64,000 bases of DNA, from contig NZ_JAPRFR010000004.1 of assembly GCF_026805545.1 (NCBI RefSeq), positions 1 to 64,000 on the forward strand, in the 5' to 3' direction. This stretch comes from Aerococcus kribbianus (lineage in GTDB: Bacteria > Bacillota > Bacilli > Lactobacillales > Aerococcaceae). Shown here in pieces: positions 1-8,747 of the stretch (positions within the stretch are counted from its first letter, which is position 1; each line of letters opens with the position of its first letter). Below the pieces are notes generated by a model that was not told where the DNA came from, searched no databases, and saw nothing but the letters and a program-made list of their open reading frames with translations. The translations under genes and the position numbers were made by a program.

Positions 1-58
1 ATGTATTAGGCACGCCGCCAGCGTTCGTCCTGAGCCAGGATCAAACTCTCATGAAAGA
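1..58 (-). rRNA. 16S ribosomal RNA, 5' end only (partial)
   Basis: The reverse complement contains the universal bacterial 16S 5' segment, including GAGTTTGATCCTGGCTCAG and the following GACGAACGCTGGCGGCG. Only about the first 50-60 nt lie in the window; the gene continues leftward out of it. The exact mature 5' end is not determined here. Confidence 0.97.
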
Positions 59-416
59 TTGTTTCATGAGCTTCTAGCTCATTTTATTGCTGACTTATTT
101 ATAGTAGTTCGCACTACTTTGAATTGTTTGGGTTGTTAACTTCTGTTAACTCCCTACACAAATTGGTTCGTCTTCTTTGTTCAGTTTTCAAAGGTCTATG
201 TCGTTGCGTTTGCTGCAACTTTTACATCATATCACAAGCGATAAATACTTGTCAATAGATTTTTAAAAAATATTTTTAGAGCTTTTTGCCCTCCGTTGCT
301 CTCTTGAAGCAACTCAATTAGTATATCAGCAAAACAATATTTTTGTCAATACATTTTTCACTTTTCTTGTTTTGTCGATAGATAAAATCATAGCAAGGAC
401 TATACTTTTTGTCAAG
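59..416 (-). promoter_or_regulatory. rrn operon promoter and leader region with three tandem promoters
   Basis: This 358-bp gene-free stretch drives the rRNA operon leftward. Three sigma-A type promoters are readable on the minus strand. P1 is TTGACA (410-415), 17 bp, TATGAT (387-392). P2 is TTGACA (344-349), 18 bp, TATACT (320-325). P3 is TTGACA (250-255), 18 bp, TATGAT (226-231). All three -35 boxes are exact consensus. Between P3 and the 16S start is a leader with a boxA-like CTTTGAAAACTGAAC segment near 176-192, as is common in Firmicute rrn leaders and thought to support antitermination and processing. P1 lies only about 1 bp from the stop codon of the neighbouring gene. Confidence 0.85.
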
Positions 417-1223
417 CTAATTTCGTTCTTCTTTAAAGTTTGTTTCAAAGTACACAGCAATTAAGGTCAATATAGTTCCTATATGCATAATAGCCAACAT
501 CATTAGGATATTAGGCCAGTAGAGACCAGCGACTGTTGCTAATAAACTGGGGAAGCCCATTGCTAAGGCAAAAAGTCCGACTGTCGCTTCAAAGTTATAG
601 ATATCAAAATGATAATAGTCTTGCATCCGTTTAAAGAAAGAGGCCATAACAAACAATCCCCCAATGCCAAAGATTAAGAAGACAGCGTGTCGACCTAATA
701 GATAGATTAACTGTTGATTTTTCCGAAACTCGTCTTGATAAGTTTGATTTAACATAGTAGCAAAAGTCTGAGGATTTTCTAAACTATCGACTAAATTATC
801 GGAAAAATTAGCTGTATACTGTCCTTTTGAGTTTTTGTAGGTATACCCTTCTGGCATAATCAATAACACATTTTTCGAATCACTCAATAAGGGATCAAGC
901 ACATCTGCTGAAGGTAGGAATGCTAGGGTAATTTGATTATTACTCAAGCTCTTGCTGGGATTATTTTCACTAAATTGTCCATTACTAATTTCTTGTTGAC
1001 TCAAAAAGTTGAGCATTGAAGCATCAATCTCGTCTTCAATGGTTAAGATAGCTTCTTGAGCGTCAGAATTGTTAATGGGTTGAAAATGAATTGCCATTAC
1101 TAAAACACCCAACAATGTCCACAAAGTAAAAACAAGACTTGAACGTAGCCAAGTCATATGAAAATGATAGTGGAAGATGGCTTGGCGACTAAAGATAGCG
1201 CGAATATAATTGATAAGAAACAT
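417..1223 (-). CDS. DUF1189-like membrane protein of unknown function
   Basis: A 268-residue protein with one membrane segment near residues 27-46, an extracytoplasmic region of about 125 residues rich in Asn, Ser and Gln, and three or four hydrophobic helices near 172-195, 212-235 and 237-258. This arrangement and the N-terminal pattern resemble the DUF1189 family (Bacillus YvdJ-like), whose function is not established; the family call is by eye. The ATG is preceded by an AGGT ribosome binding site. It is transcribed toward, and ends against, the rrn P1 promoter. No partner gene is obvious: proC is divergent. Confidence 0.6.
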   Translation of the reverse strand: MFLINYIRAIFSRQAIFHYHFHMTWLRSSLVFTLWTLLGVLVMAIHFQPINNSDAQEAILTIEDEIDASMLNFLSQQEISNGQFSENNPSKSLSNNQITLAFLPSADVLDPLLSDSKNVLLIMPEGYTYKNSKGQYTANFSDNLVDSLENPQTFATMLNQTYQDEFRKNQQLIYLLGRHAVFLIFGIGGLFVMASFFKRMQDYYHFDIYNFEATVGLFALAMGFPSLLATVAGLYWPNILMMLAIMHIGTILTLIAVYFETNFKEERN

Positions 1224-1294
1224 TTTTACCTACTTTCCTTGCTAATCATCAGAAATGCCTTGGCTTATGCTATACTACATTATAAAAGGAGCTG

Positions 1295-2104
1295 ATGACA
1301 TTGCCAAGAAAAATTACCTTAATTGGTGCTGGGAATATGGGAGGCGCCATCCTTACTGGTCTCCTTAATAGTCAAAACTTTTCATCCCAATCAATTACTA
1401 TTTCTGTACATACTGAAAGTCATGCCAAAAACTTGGAAGAAAACTTAGGCGTCACGACATATACCGATAATTGCCAAGCAGTCACAGAAGCTGACTTAGT
1501 TATCTTAGCTGTCAAACCTTATCAATTAGATGAAGTGATTACTGAAATTAAACCACATTTAAAAGCAAATTGTCTTCTTGTTTCAATTGCAACTGGCTAC
1601 TCTTTGCAGCAAGCGGAAAAAGATTTGGGTTCCCAAATCAAATTTGCTCGGGTTATGCCTAACCTTCCCGCTCAAATCGGCCAAGGAGTTTCAGCACTTG
1701 CACCCAACCATAATATCAGTGCTGACGACTTAGAATTCATCCAAAGTGTATTTGCTACCATAGGCTTAGTTGAAATCATTGCTGAAACACAACTTGATGC
1801 CATCACTGGTCTCTCTGGTTCAAGTCCCGCATTAATTTTTATGATGATTGAAGCGATGGCTGATGCCGGTGTTAACAAAGGCTTAAGTCGAGATCAAGCC
1901 CTGAAGTTGGCTAGCCAGGCAGTTGCTGGTTCTGCCGCTATGATTAGTCAGGAAAATCTTCATCCTGAAGTTTTAAAGGATCGAGTATGTACCCCAGCTG
2001 GAACCACTATCGACCTTGTTCGGCAAGCAGAAAAAGATAATTTCCGCTCAACTGTTCAAGAAGCAATTATTGCTGCTATTGATAAATCATCCAGCCTCTC
2101 TTAA
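1295..2104 (+). CDS. proC: Pyrroline-5-carboxylate reductase
   Basis: Last step of proline synthesis: NAD(P)H-dependent reduction of 1-pyrroline-5-carboxylate to L-proline in the cytoplasm. The 269-residue length is typical. The N-terminal Rossmann motif GAGNMGGAI lies at residues 11-19, and the C-terminal dimer/substrate-binding segment contains the conserved TPAGTTI motif. The ATG at 1295 follows an AAAGGA box with about 5 nt spacing. The gene stands alone and converges on perR with 44 bp between stop codons. Its proximity to arginine catabolism is only loose (10 kb); ornithine-derived proline synthesis is possible but no ornithine cyclodeaminase is seen. Confidence 0.95.
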   Translation: MTLPRKITLIGAGNMGGAILTGLLNSQNFSSQSITISVHTESHAKNLEENLGVTTYTDNCQAVTEADLVILAVKPYQLDEVITEIKPHLKANCLLVSIATGYSLQQAEKDLGSQIKFARVMPNLPAQIGQGVSALAPNHNISADDLEFIQSVFATIGLVEIIAETQLDAITGLSGSSPALIFMMIEAMADAGVNKGLSRDQALKLASQAVAGSAAMISQENLHPEVLKDRVCTPAGTTIDLVRQAEKDNFRSTVQEAIIAAIDKSSSLS

Positions 2105-2148
2105 AACACATGGGTCAAACATTATCAGCATTCAATGAAGTTTTAGTC

Positions 2149-2613
2149 TTAATTGGCTTCATTTGTCAATTTATCTTGGCAATCTGGGCACAGACCATAG
2201 ACTTCCAAATGGTGACCTTCAATCTGGAAATCACTCACTTGCCGAGCAAATTCTTCAATTTCAGTAAGTGGCGGGTAAAAAAGGTCAACAAGCTTACCAC
2301 ATTCTCGACAGCGTAGATGATAATGATGGTCAAGTGGGTAGTCATAATGAGTTGCCCCATCACTGGAAACAATCTTTTGGACCAAGCCTTGGTCAACCAA
2401 CAAATTCACGTTATTATAGACCGTGGCTAAGGAAAAATCTGCAGCTTGTGGTTTTAAGTCCCTATAGATTTCTTCAACAGTCGGATGATCTTGACTAGCA
2501 ATCAAATAACTGAGGACCGCTTTCCTTTGTGGAGTAATACGAATCTTCTTTTGTCGCAGCAGTTGAATGCTGTGGTCAAACTCTTGTTTAATTTTTTCAT
2601 TATTTGCTTTCAT
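2149..2613 (-). CDS. perR: Fur-family peroxide stress regulator PerR
   Basis: A 154-residue winged-helix metalloregulator. The DNA-binding part carries the RITPQR segment (25-30) and ATVYNN (63-68). The structural zinc site is two Cys pairs, C102/C105 and C142/C145. The Fe/Mn sensing ligands typical of PerR are present by alignment: H43 in the HPT motif, D91, H97 and H99 in HHYH, and D110. In Bacillus PerR, iron-catalysed oxidation of two of these His releases DNA. The pattern fits PerR better than Fur or Zur. The ATG is preceded by a G-rich GGGGGG box. A PerR-like box lies upstream of nox in this window. Confidence 0.88.
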   Translation of the reverse strand: MKANNEKIKQEFDHSIQLLRQKKIRITPQRKAVLSYLIASQDHPTVEEIYRDLKPQAADFSLATVYNNVNLLVDQGLVQKIVSSDGATHYDYPLDHHYHLRCRECGKLVDLFYPPLTEIEEFARQVSDFQIEGHHLEVYGLCPDCQDKLTNEAN

Positions 2614-2808
2614 AGGCCCCCCAATCTACAGCAATCCAAATCCTGTATTTTCTATTTAAATGTTAGTTTATATTCAAACTTAATTATACTCTTTTCCCTT
2701 GGCTTCTTCTAGTTGAAAACAATTTATCATTTAATTAATCATTTTGGCTGTCATATTTTTCGAATCATAGTATGATAATAGGGACAAGATATTTCGGAGG
2801 TATTAAAT

Positions 2809-3903
2809 ATGAAACTAGGCGCTCGTATGTTAAAAACCGGGATTGGTGTCGCCTTGACAATTTCAATTGCCCAATGGCTTCCTTTTGTCCAACCTGCCAT
2901 GCCCGGATTGACTGCTGTTATCGGTTTACAGCAAACGCCAAAACGATCGTTGAACACTTTCTTTGATCGAATGATAGCAGCTTTTCTTGGTGGCGTTTTT
3001 GCCGTCTTTATGTATTACTTTTTCGGAAACAATCCACTCATTATCGGCATTACCATTACCCTCTTCATTGGGATTATGAATGCCCTTAAGATGACTAATG
3101 TAATTACTCTAGCTTGTATTGCTATAGTGGTTATTATGCTAGCTGACCGCGATGTCATGGTTCGTTCCGCAGTAGCCCGTGTCATCGAAAACATGTTAGG
3201 AGTATTTGTTTCCTTGATTGTTAATGTTTTTATCTTGCCGCCTAAATACGACACCATGCTCTATGAAGAAGTGAACTCAACTACAACAGAAATACTAATT
3301 CGTTTACGCGCTATTTTACGGAAAAATGGGGAATATTCTTCCCTAAGCTCAGATATTTCTTGGGCGGAAGATCGCTTAAAAAATGTCAAATCCCAATACC
3401 AACTGCTTATGGATGAACAAGTTTGGGTAAAAACCAAACGTGTTGGTTTAAAACGTAAAATTGTTGTCTTCCGCAGTTTTATTACATCATTAGAGGAAGC
3501 TTTGAATCTATTAATCATTATTCACTCCCACACCAATGATGTTTTCCAACTGCCATATGACCTACGCTTACGTATCAGAGAACGTATCGAAACCCTATGT
3601 GCTGCCCATGAACAAATCTTTTTAAAATTTGACGGGCGAATCTCTCCTGAAGAAGTTAACTTCTTCAAATCTACCATGGAATACCGGCAAAAATTGTTAG
3701 ATAATATTTATTTAGAATCTCAAGTTGGTCGAGGCGCCAGTCGTGAAGATTTTGAACGGAGTAACACCTTAATGCTGATTACTTCGGCCATGATTAATTA
3801 TGAAGAAGCCTTAATCCATCTTAATATGCTGGTGCGTAGCTACCGTCTCCACCACGAAGACGATGATTATCAAGCAGATAGCTTAAGTGGTCATAACCAA
3901 TAA
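2809..3903 (+). CDS. Aromatic acid exporter family (ArAE_1/DUF939-type) membrane protein
   Basis: A 364-residue protein. The N-terminal ~145 residues form a hydrophobic domain (helices about 12-35, 60-80 and 85-150), and the cytoplasmic ~200 residues are rich in charged helices. The start (MKLGARMLKTGIGVALTISI) and the QQTPKRS segment match the aromatic acid exporter N-terminal family (YqjA-like, related to FUSC). The transported compound is unknown. The ATG follows GGAGGT. It is monocistronic and ends in the perfect hairpin at 3905-3947, shared with the convergent gene. Confidence 0.75.
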   Translation: MKLGARMLKTGIGVALTISIAQWLPFVQPAMPGLTAVIGLQQTPKRSLNTFFDRMIAAFLGGVFAVFMYYFFGNNPLIIGITITLFIGIMNALKMTNVITLACIAIVVIMLADRDVMVRSAVARVIENMLGVFVSLIVNVFILPPKYDTMLYEEVNSTTTEILIRLRAILRKNGEYSSLSSDISWAEDRLKNVKSQYQLLMDEQVWVKTKRVGLKRKIVVFRSFITSLEEALNLLIIIHSHTNDVFQLPYDLRLRIRERIETLCAAHEQIFLKFDGRISPEEVNFFKSTMEYRQKLLDNIYLESQVGRGASREDFERSNTLMLITSAMINYEEALIHLNMLVRSYRLHHEDDDYQADSLSGHNQ

Positions 3904-3904
3904 G

Positions 3905-3947
3905 AATAAAGCAAAAAGCTGGGATTTTCCCAGCTTTTTGCTTTATT
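3905..3947. terminator. Bidirectional intrinsic terminator
   Basis: Perfect 20-bp stem (3905-3924 with 3928-3947) and a 3-nt loop. The outer part is A/T-rich, giving U tracts on either strand, so it serves both the exporter-like gene (+) and the SGNH-like gene (-). Confidence 0.9.
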
Positions 3948-3969
3948 AATACTAGTTAAAACTAGATTT

Positions 3970-5157
3970 TTATTGTCCTTCACCGTTTTGGTCATTAGTA
4001 GCTTGACCATTATTAGCCGGTTGTTGGTTATCAGGTGCAGGTTGTGCTGGTACTTGTTGCTGTTGCTGTGCTGCTTGTTGAGCTCGAGATTCTGCAGCTG
4101 CTTGAGCTTCAGCTTGAGCTTGTGCCTCAGCTTGCCGAGCTGCTTCCGCTTGACGGGCTGCTTCTTCTTCAGCTGCAGCTTGGGCTTCTGCTTCTGCTTG
4201 AGCTTGTGCATCAGCTTCGGCTTGGGCTTGTGATTCCGCCTCTGCTTGCGCTTGGGCTTCTGCTTCTGCCTGAGCTTGCGCCTCAGATTCGGCTTCAGCT
4301 GTTTCGCTTTCGCGAGCAGCAGATACATCTTCATTGTTACCATTGAAACCATCACTAGCATCAATATCGGTGTCTATTAAGTGTTTGTAAAGAGCTTTTT
4401 GGTAAGCATTTTGTCCATCTTCGCTCAAACCTTCTTCAGTGAAATGACTGTCATCTGTCACTGATTGTTGGAGAGAATAATAATTCCAAGACTCTTCTGT
4501 CATTTTTTCTTCTACGGTTTCTAGGTAAGCTTGATAATCCTCGTCATTACGATACTCTTCATTAACTGCCGGTTGGATCAAGAAAATAATCAAGGCCGTT
4601 GGATTTGCTTTTCTTTGTTCTTGATAAATCGTTTCTAAATTAGCTAAGTGATCTTCACTACTGATTCCTGCACTATAATCATTTTCGGAGAAAGTGGGTA
4701 AGAGAACTAGTTGTGGATTAGCTTCATTAATGTTTTGTTCACTACTTGCTTCCACTAACTGACTAGTGGTTTGCTCACTGTAATCATAGGCATGATAATT
4801 TACTGATTCAAGATTATTCTCAGTGAGTTGGTTAACAGCTTCTTCTTGGCCATTCGCTAAGGCTGCCTGGTCAACTAAAGCAGCAACATTGACTTCTTGG
4901 TCTTCACTAGCCACATAAAGTAAATAATCTAAAGCCTTAGCCTGACTACGGTCTTCTAGAAAATCAGCAACAATCTGTTCTGTATTAGACCCTTGTTTTT
5001 GCCCCCCCTTCTCAACCTGGACATCCTTAAAATTATCTGCATCATTAGTCAATTGATCTTTTTGTTTGGCGCTACTATAAAAATATGCACCGATCACTAA
5101 GATCAATGCCAAGATTATTCCTACAAAAGGCCAAATCGGTCTTTTTTTCTTTTGCAT
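3970..5157 (-). CDS. Membrane-anchored SGNH-like protein with Ala/Gln/Glu-rich C-terminal tract
   Basis: I choose the ATG at 5157 (395 aa) because AAGGAG sits 7 nt upstream; an in-frame TTG 24 nt earlier has no such site. After a short basic N-terminus there is one membrane helix (about residues 8-27), so the body is extracellular. Residues ~50-290 resemble an SGNH/GDSL hydrolase fold: an NPQLVLLPT strand, an NPTALIIFLIQP strand, and a late DDSHFTEEGL segment like the D-x-x-H block. However, no GDS nucleophile motif is visible near the start of the domain, so catalysis is doubtful. Residues ~290-395 are low-complexity repeats of AEAQAQAE-type units followed by a Q/P/N-rich tail, probably helical and wall-spanning. 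Function not known. Confidence 0.7.
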   Translation of the reverse strand: MQKKKRPIWPFVGIILALILVIGAYFYSSAKQKDQLTNDADNFKDVQVEKGGQKQGSNTEQIVADFLEDRSQAKALDYLLYVASEDQEVNVAALVDQAALANGQEEAVNQLTENNLESVNYHAYDYSEQTTSQLVEASSEQNINEANPQLVLLPTFSENDYSAGISSEDHLANLETIYQEQRKANPTALIIFLIQPAVNEEYRNDEDYQAYLETVEEKMTEESWNYYSLQQSVTDDSHFTEEGLSEDGQNAYQKALYKHLIDTDIDASDGFNGNNEDVSAARESETAEAESEAQAQAEAEAQAQAEAESQAQAEADAQAQAEAEAQAAAEEEAARQAEAARQAEAQAQAEAQAAAESRAQQAAQQQQQVPAQPAPDNQQPANNGQATNDQNGEGQ

Positions 5158-5312
5158 CTTTTCACTCCTTGACAAGTACAATTTACCCCTATTCTACCAC
5201 ACTCTTCGCTTTTTTCTGCCTATTTATAACACGGTTAGCTATTTTTTTGCCTAGCCTTGTGCTATAATTATTAAGGTTTCAGTATTAACTGACTTAGAAA
5301 GTAGGAAATGTG

Positions 5313-5858
5313 ATGAAAAATCCCAAGGAAGGAGAATACATCACAGTCAAAAGCTATAAACATGATGGGTCTTTACATCGCACATGGCGTGATTGCATGG
5401 TCCTCAAAACCAGTGACGAGAGTATTATTGCTTGTAATGACCATACTCTAGTAACTGAGTCTGATGGTCGCCGCTGGGTCACTCGGGAACCAGCGCTCTT
5501 ATACTTCCACAAGCGTTACTGGTTTAACATCGTCACCATGATTCGGCCCAAGGGAATCTCCTATTATAGTAATTTAGCCTCCCCCTTCGTCTTAGATGAA
5601 GAGGCGTTGAAATACATAGACTACGATTTAGATATCAAAGTATTCCCTGATGGCAAGAAACGCCTACTCGATGTCGACGAATATAAAGATCATCGCGCGT
5701 TAATGGGTTATTCCCCAGAGATTGATTCCATCTTAAAGGCAAACGTCAAAGAATTAGTCCGCTGGATTAATGAGGGTAAGGGCCCATTTTCACAAGCTTA
5801 CGTCAATATATGGTACGAACGCTATTGTCAACTGACCTATCGACGCAAACGACACTAG
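5313..5858 (+). CDS. DUF402 nucleoside tri-/diphosphate phosphatase (Ntdp/YgaC family)
   Basis: About 181 residues, closely matching Bacillus YgaC and staphylococcal Ntdp (SA1684). Characteristic segments are [57 protein letters not shown] and KGPF. Family members hydrolyse nucleoside tri- and diphosphates with divalent metal, using conserved Tyr, Asp and Glu in these blocks. The start could be GTG at 5310 or ATG at 5313; I prefer the ATG because of its 5-nt spacing from AGGAA. An extended -10 (TGCTATAAT) lies about 50 nt upstream. Monocistronic, ending at the hairpin near 5883. Confidence 0.88.
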   Translation: MKNPKEGEYITVKSYKHDGSLHRTWRDCMVLKTSDESIIACNDHTLVTESDGRRWVTREPALLYFHKRYWFNIVTMIRPKGISYYSNLASPFVLDEEALKYIDYDLDIKVFPDGKKRLLDVDEYKDHRALMGYSPEIDSILKANVKELVRWINEGKGPFSQAYVNIWYERYCQLTYRRKRH

Positions 5859-5882
5859 CTCACTCGACTGTGGTGTCAAAAG

Positions 5883-5918
5883 AAAAGAACCCAGGAAAAA
5901 TTTTCCTGGGTTCTTTTT
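5883..5918. terminator. Bidirectional intrinsic terminator between ntdp-like gene and mutY
   Basis: Stem AAAAGAACCCAGGA/TCCTGGGTTCTTTT with flanking T tracts on both strands; it serves the convergent DUF402 gene (+) and mutY (-). Confidence 0.88.
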
Positions 5919-5952
5919 TATTGAAACTAAAACTTTTGTTACATTCTCTTTT

Positions 5953-7176
5953 TTATTGATTCTTATCTGTGAGATAGTCACGATAAGCTTGCCATATTTT
6001 CATCTGAACTGTTGGATAGGCGTGACGACTTAAATCATAAGCGGACACCCAATCAGACTTGGTCGACTTTTGATCCAAGTCCCTAATGAAATTAGCGTCT
6101 TCTGCCTTAACATAAGCTAGATAAATAGTGATATACCATACTTGATGACTAAAGACATGTTTGACCTGTCCGATGGCTTGCTTGGCGACAACTGGGGAAA
6201 AATCATATTTTGCCTTGGTTTCAGCCACCAAATTAGTCCAGACTTCTTGGTCCTTCTTCTCTGGGTGAGAGAACAAGGGAACCGTCCATAGTTTAGCCAA
6301 TAGTTGGTCTTGGTCTCGTTGTTGGATGAGAACGCGATCTTGCTGGTTTTTTATAATTAAGGCATCGTAATAGTAGACTTTAGGCTTTTTCTTTTTGGAT
6401 TTCACTGGAAATGCTTCTGTTTGTCCAGTTAAAGTAGCCAAAGTATAGTCAGCTACTGGGCTCAATAGTGGCATAGCTGCCTTAGCCGTTTCAAAGGAAG
6501 ACCCCAAATCCATAATGGCCTGATTGAAATCACCTGGTCGGTCTTTAGCAATTAAATAATCGCCTATAGCAAAAAATAATTTATGATGTTTACTCTTAGC
6601 TATATCAGCTGAAATCCCTAGAAGACGAGAATAAACCCGCATAGCATTGCCATCAACAGCGGCTTTAGCCTCATTAAAAGCAATGGAAGCAATGGCAGCA
6701 GCCGTATAAGGCCCAATGCCCTTTAACTGGATAATTTCATCGTAGGTTTGGGGAAATTGGCCTGCAAATTCCTTAACAACGGTCTGAGCAGCTGTTTGCA
6801 TGTTACGCACCCGCGAATAATAACCTAGCCCCTCCCAAGCTTTCATCAAATCGGCTTCCTGAGCTTCGGCTAAAGATTCAATAGTAGGAAAACGCTGTAA
6901 AAAATGTTGATAATAAGGAATTACGGTATCAACTTGAGTTTGTTGGAGCATGATTTCCGATACCCAAACATGGTAAGGTGTCGGGTCCATCCGCCAAGGT
7001 AATTGACGTTTATTCTGATCATACCAGGTCAACAAATCCGCCTGAAAGTTGGCATTGGTTTGGGGGCCCCAAACTTGAACCCCTTGTATATTGGGTCCTA
7101 AGTCAAGGATAGCTGATTTCCCCAACCAATCCTCGATAACAATCGCTTGAACTTCTTCTCTTGAATCATTAGTCAT
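5953..7176 (-). CDS. mutY: Adenine DNA glycosylase MutY lacking the [4Fe-4S] cluster ligands
   Basis: Base-excision repair enzyme removing adenine mispaired with 8-oxoguanine. Seen (numbering from the ATG at 7176): catalytic Glu at ~74 in SEIMLQQTQV, helix-hairpin-helix LKGIGPYTAAA near 151-161, catalytic Asp at ~175 in VDGNAMR, and a C-terminal MutT-like domain with the FSH loop. The segment after MDLG (about 227-246), where family members place C-x6-C-x2-C-x5-C, has Glu, Pro, Ser and Thr instead; the protein has no cysteine at all. There is also a ~40-residue N-terminal extension. I prefer the second Met, 9 nt after GAGG; this start overlaps the recX stop by 8 nt, implying translational coupling. 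Confidence 0.93.
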   Translation of the reverse strand: MTNDSREEVQAIVIEDWLGKSAILDLGPNIQGVQVWGPQTNANFQADLLTWYDQNKRQLPWRMDPTPYHVWVSEIMLQQTQVDTVIPYYQHFLQRFPTIESLAEAQEADLMKAWEGLGYYSRVRNMQTAAQTVVKEFAGQFPQTYDEIIQLKGIGPYTAAAIASIAFNEAKAAVDGNAMRVYSRLLGISADIAKSKHHKLFFAIGDYLIAKDRPGDFNQAIMDLGSSFETAKAAMPLLSPVADYTLATLTGQTEAFPVKSKKKKPKVYYYDALIIKNQQDRVLIQQRDQDQLLAKLWTVPLFSHPEKKDQEVWTNLVAETKAKYDFSPVVAKQAIGQVKHVFSHQVWYITIYLAYVKAEDANFIRDLDQKSTKSDWVSAYDLSRHAYPTVQMKIWQAYRDYLTDKNQ

Positions 7177-8140
7177 TACTGTCATCCTCTATTTGTTTAA
7201 GTACTTGTGTCACTGCCTCGCCCTCAAATCCTTTAGACAGCAATAATCCCTTAACTTTATAGTGCCGTTCCTTGCTGGTTAATTTAGCGTAACGGCGCCA
7301 ATAACGGTGGGCTTGTTTTTCTAAGGCTTGGTAATCTTGACTTGAATCAGCTAGTTCTTCACTCACTTGACGACTCAATTGTGCCGCTAAATCATGAGAA
7401 TAGCCCTTGGACAATAAGTATGTTTGTAGCTTTTGTTGGCAATGATAAGCGGAATACTTGCCTTGTTGCTTCAAGTAATATTTTTTGGCTATTGAATAAG
7501 CATTTTCTTCTTCATTTCGATCAGAATATTCTTCAAGGGCCTGATAAATAGTCGTTTGATTTAGCCCCTTCTGCTTTAAATCACGACGAATGACTTGGGG
7601 CCCTTTTTTATTGACTCGCATAGCTGTTCGTACATAAGCCTGACCATAAGCTAGATCATTCAGTAAATCTAGTTTTTTCAAGCGTTCAAGAGCAAATTCA
7701 ATAGCCACTTGCGGGTAATCTAATGAAATTAACTTATCTTTGACTTCTTTTTCGGAGCGAAGTTGCTGGCTTAAATAACGTAAACTCGACTGGTAGGCCT
7801 GGTCATTTTCTTCATAATTTTTTATCGCTTCTAGAAGATTCTGGTCAATTGTTTGCCCCTTGGTAAGGGCAAAGTGAACCAAAGTGGACTCAGATATCCC
7901 GATAGCGAAACGATTATCTACAAAGAGATTAAAACGTTCTTTATTCTTTTTTTGAACCGCAATAGCCGTTACTTGCCCAGTTTCTTGTGCTTGGTGAACT
8001 TCTTTTGATTCTGCTTTAAGTAAGGGCTTATTTCCCTTGGAAAAATTTATTTCTCTAGCATTTCCTGACGGTTGTACTTGCTTGGTTTTGGTATTCTTTC
8101 CCGTTTCAATTTCAGATAAACGCATGGGTTCTTTTGCCAT
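7169..8140 (-). CDS. recX: Recombination regulator RecX with long N-terminal extension
   Basis: 323 residues; RecX proteins of lactic acid bacteria are usually near 260-270. The core is tandem three-helix repeats, e.g. YLSQQLRSEKEVKDKL, NDLAYGQAYV and KKGPQVIRRDLKQKG. RecX binds RecA filaments and modulates recombination. The first ~55 residues are charged, polar and probably disordered. The start ATG follows AAGGTGG with ~5 nt spacing. It is the upstream gene of a recX-mutY pair. Confidence 0.88.
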   Translation of the reverse strand: MAKEPMRLSEIETGKNTKTKQVQPSGNAREINFSKGNKPLLKAESKEVHQAQETGQVTAIAVQKKNKERFNLFVDNRFAIGISESTLVHFALTKGQTIDQNLLEAIKNYEENDQAYQSSLRYLSQQLRSEKEVKDKLISLDYPQVAIEFALERLKKLDLLNDLAYGQAYVRTAMRVNKKGPQVIRRDLKQKGLNQTTIYQALEEYSDRNEEENAYSIAKKYYLKQQGKYSAYHCQQKLQTYLLSKGYSHDLAAQLSRQVSEELADSSQDYQALEKQAHRYWRRYAKLTSKERHYKVKGLLLSKGFEGEAVTQVLKQIEDDSND

Positions 8141-8278
8141 TTTGACACCACCTTCGACATGTTAGTATAGCATAATTTTGGATTTATTTCGTTTGAGAGC
8201 TTTACATTGAGGCTAGCCAAACGTTTGTATAGGTGTAAGCAGACCGGTCAGCTTGCAGAAAAATAGGGAGGTCCTACA

Positions 8279-8476
8279 ATGAAACAATTTAACTCTGCCA
8301 AACTACAAATTATATCTCATGACACTGACAATGATAAAGATATCACTTTAACACTCAATCAACTTGCTGCGGATGCCAAAGATGAGGATGTCGCAACTAT
8401 TCAAACTGCCTTAGCAGGTATTATCCAAGATCCTATCAGCAATGTGACTGCTATTGAACACTACGATTATTTATAA
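8279..8476 (+). CDS. DUF1659 small protein
   Basis: 65 residues: a short beta-hairpin/strand protein containing LTLNQLAADAKDEDV and ending VTAIEHYDYL, matching the DUF1659 family of small Firmicute proteins of unknown role. A strong GGGAGG site precedes the ATG. It is followed 17 nt later by a DUF2922 gene; the two families recur side by side in Firmicutes, so they probably act together, but no function is established. Confidence 0.75.
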   Translation: MKQFNSAKLQIISHDTDNDKDITLTLNQLAADAKDEDVATIQTALAGIIQDPISNVTAIEHYDYL

Positions 8477-8493
8477 TTAGAGGGGGATAATCC

Positions 8494-8727
8494 ATGGAAA
8501 AAAGTACCGTTTTTGAATTACAATTCTTAACTGCCGACAACAAAAACAAAACGATTACTATTCGTAATCCTAAAGCTAATATCACCAGTGATCAAGCTCA
8601 AACAACCTTAAATATGATTGCTAATAACCAAGCATTTAAAGATGAAGATGGTCGTATCCTCTATCAAAAAGCCAAAGCCGGACGCTATGTTAGTCGTCAA
8701 GTTGACCTTATTTATAGTGCAGAATAA
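8494..8727 (+). CDS. DUF2922 small protein
   Basis: 77 residues (VFELQFLTADNKNKTITIRN... with YQKAKAGRYVSRQVDLIY near the end), matching the DUF2922 family. AGGGGG lies 6-8 nt before the ATG. It is in an operon with the DUF1659 gene and is followed by a terminator. Function unknown; the two predicted folds look similar and a heteromer is possible (inference). Confidence 0.75.
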   Translation: MEKSTVFELQFLTADNKNKTITIRNPKANITSDQAQTTLNMIANNQAFKDEDGRILYQKAKAGRYVSRQVDLIYSAE

Positions 8728-8747
8728 GCTTAATTAATAAAAATAAG

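Noticed and set aside
3973-4364. Several long open frames overlapping the Ala/Gln/Glu tract, on both strands
   Set aside because: They are produced by the repetitive GC-skewed codons of the real minus-strand gene; their products are Leu- or Lys-only low-complexity strings without ribosome binding sites.
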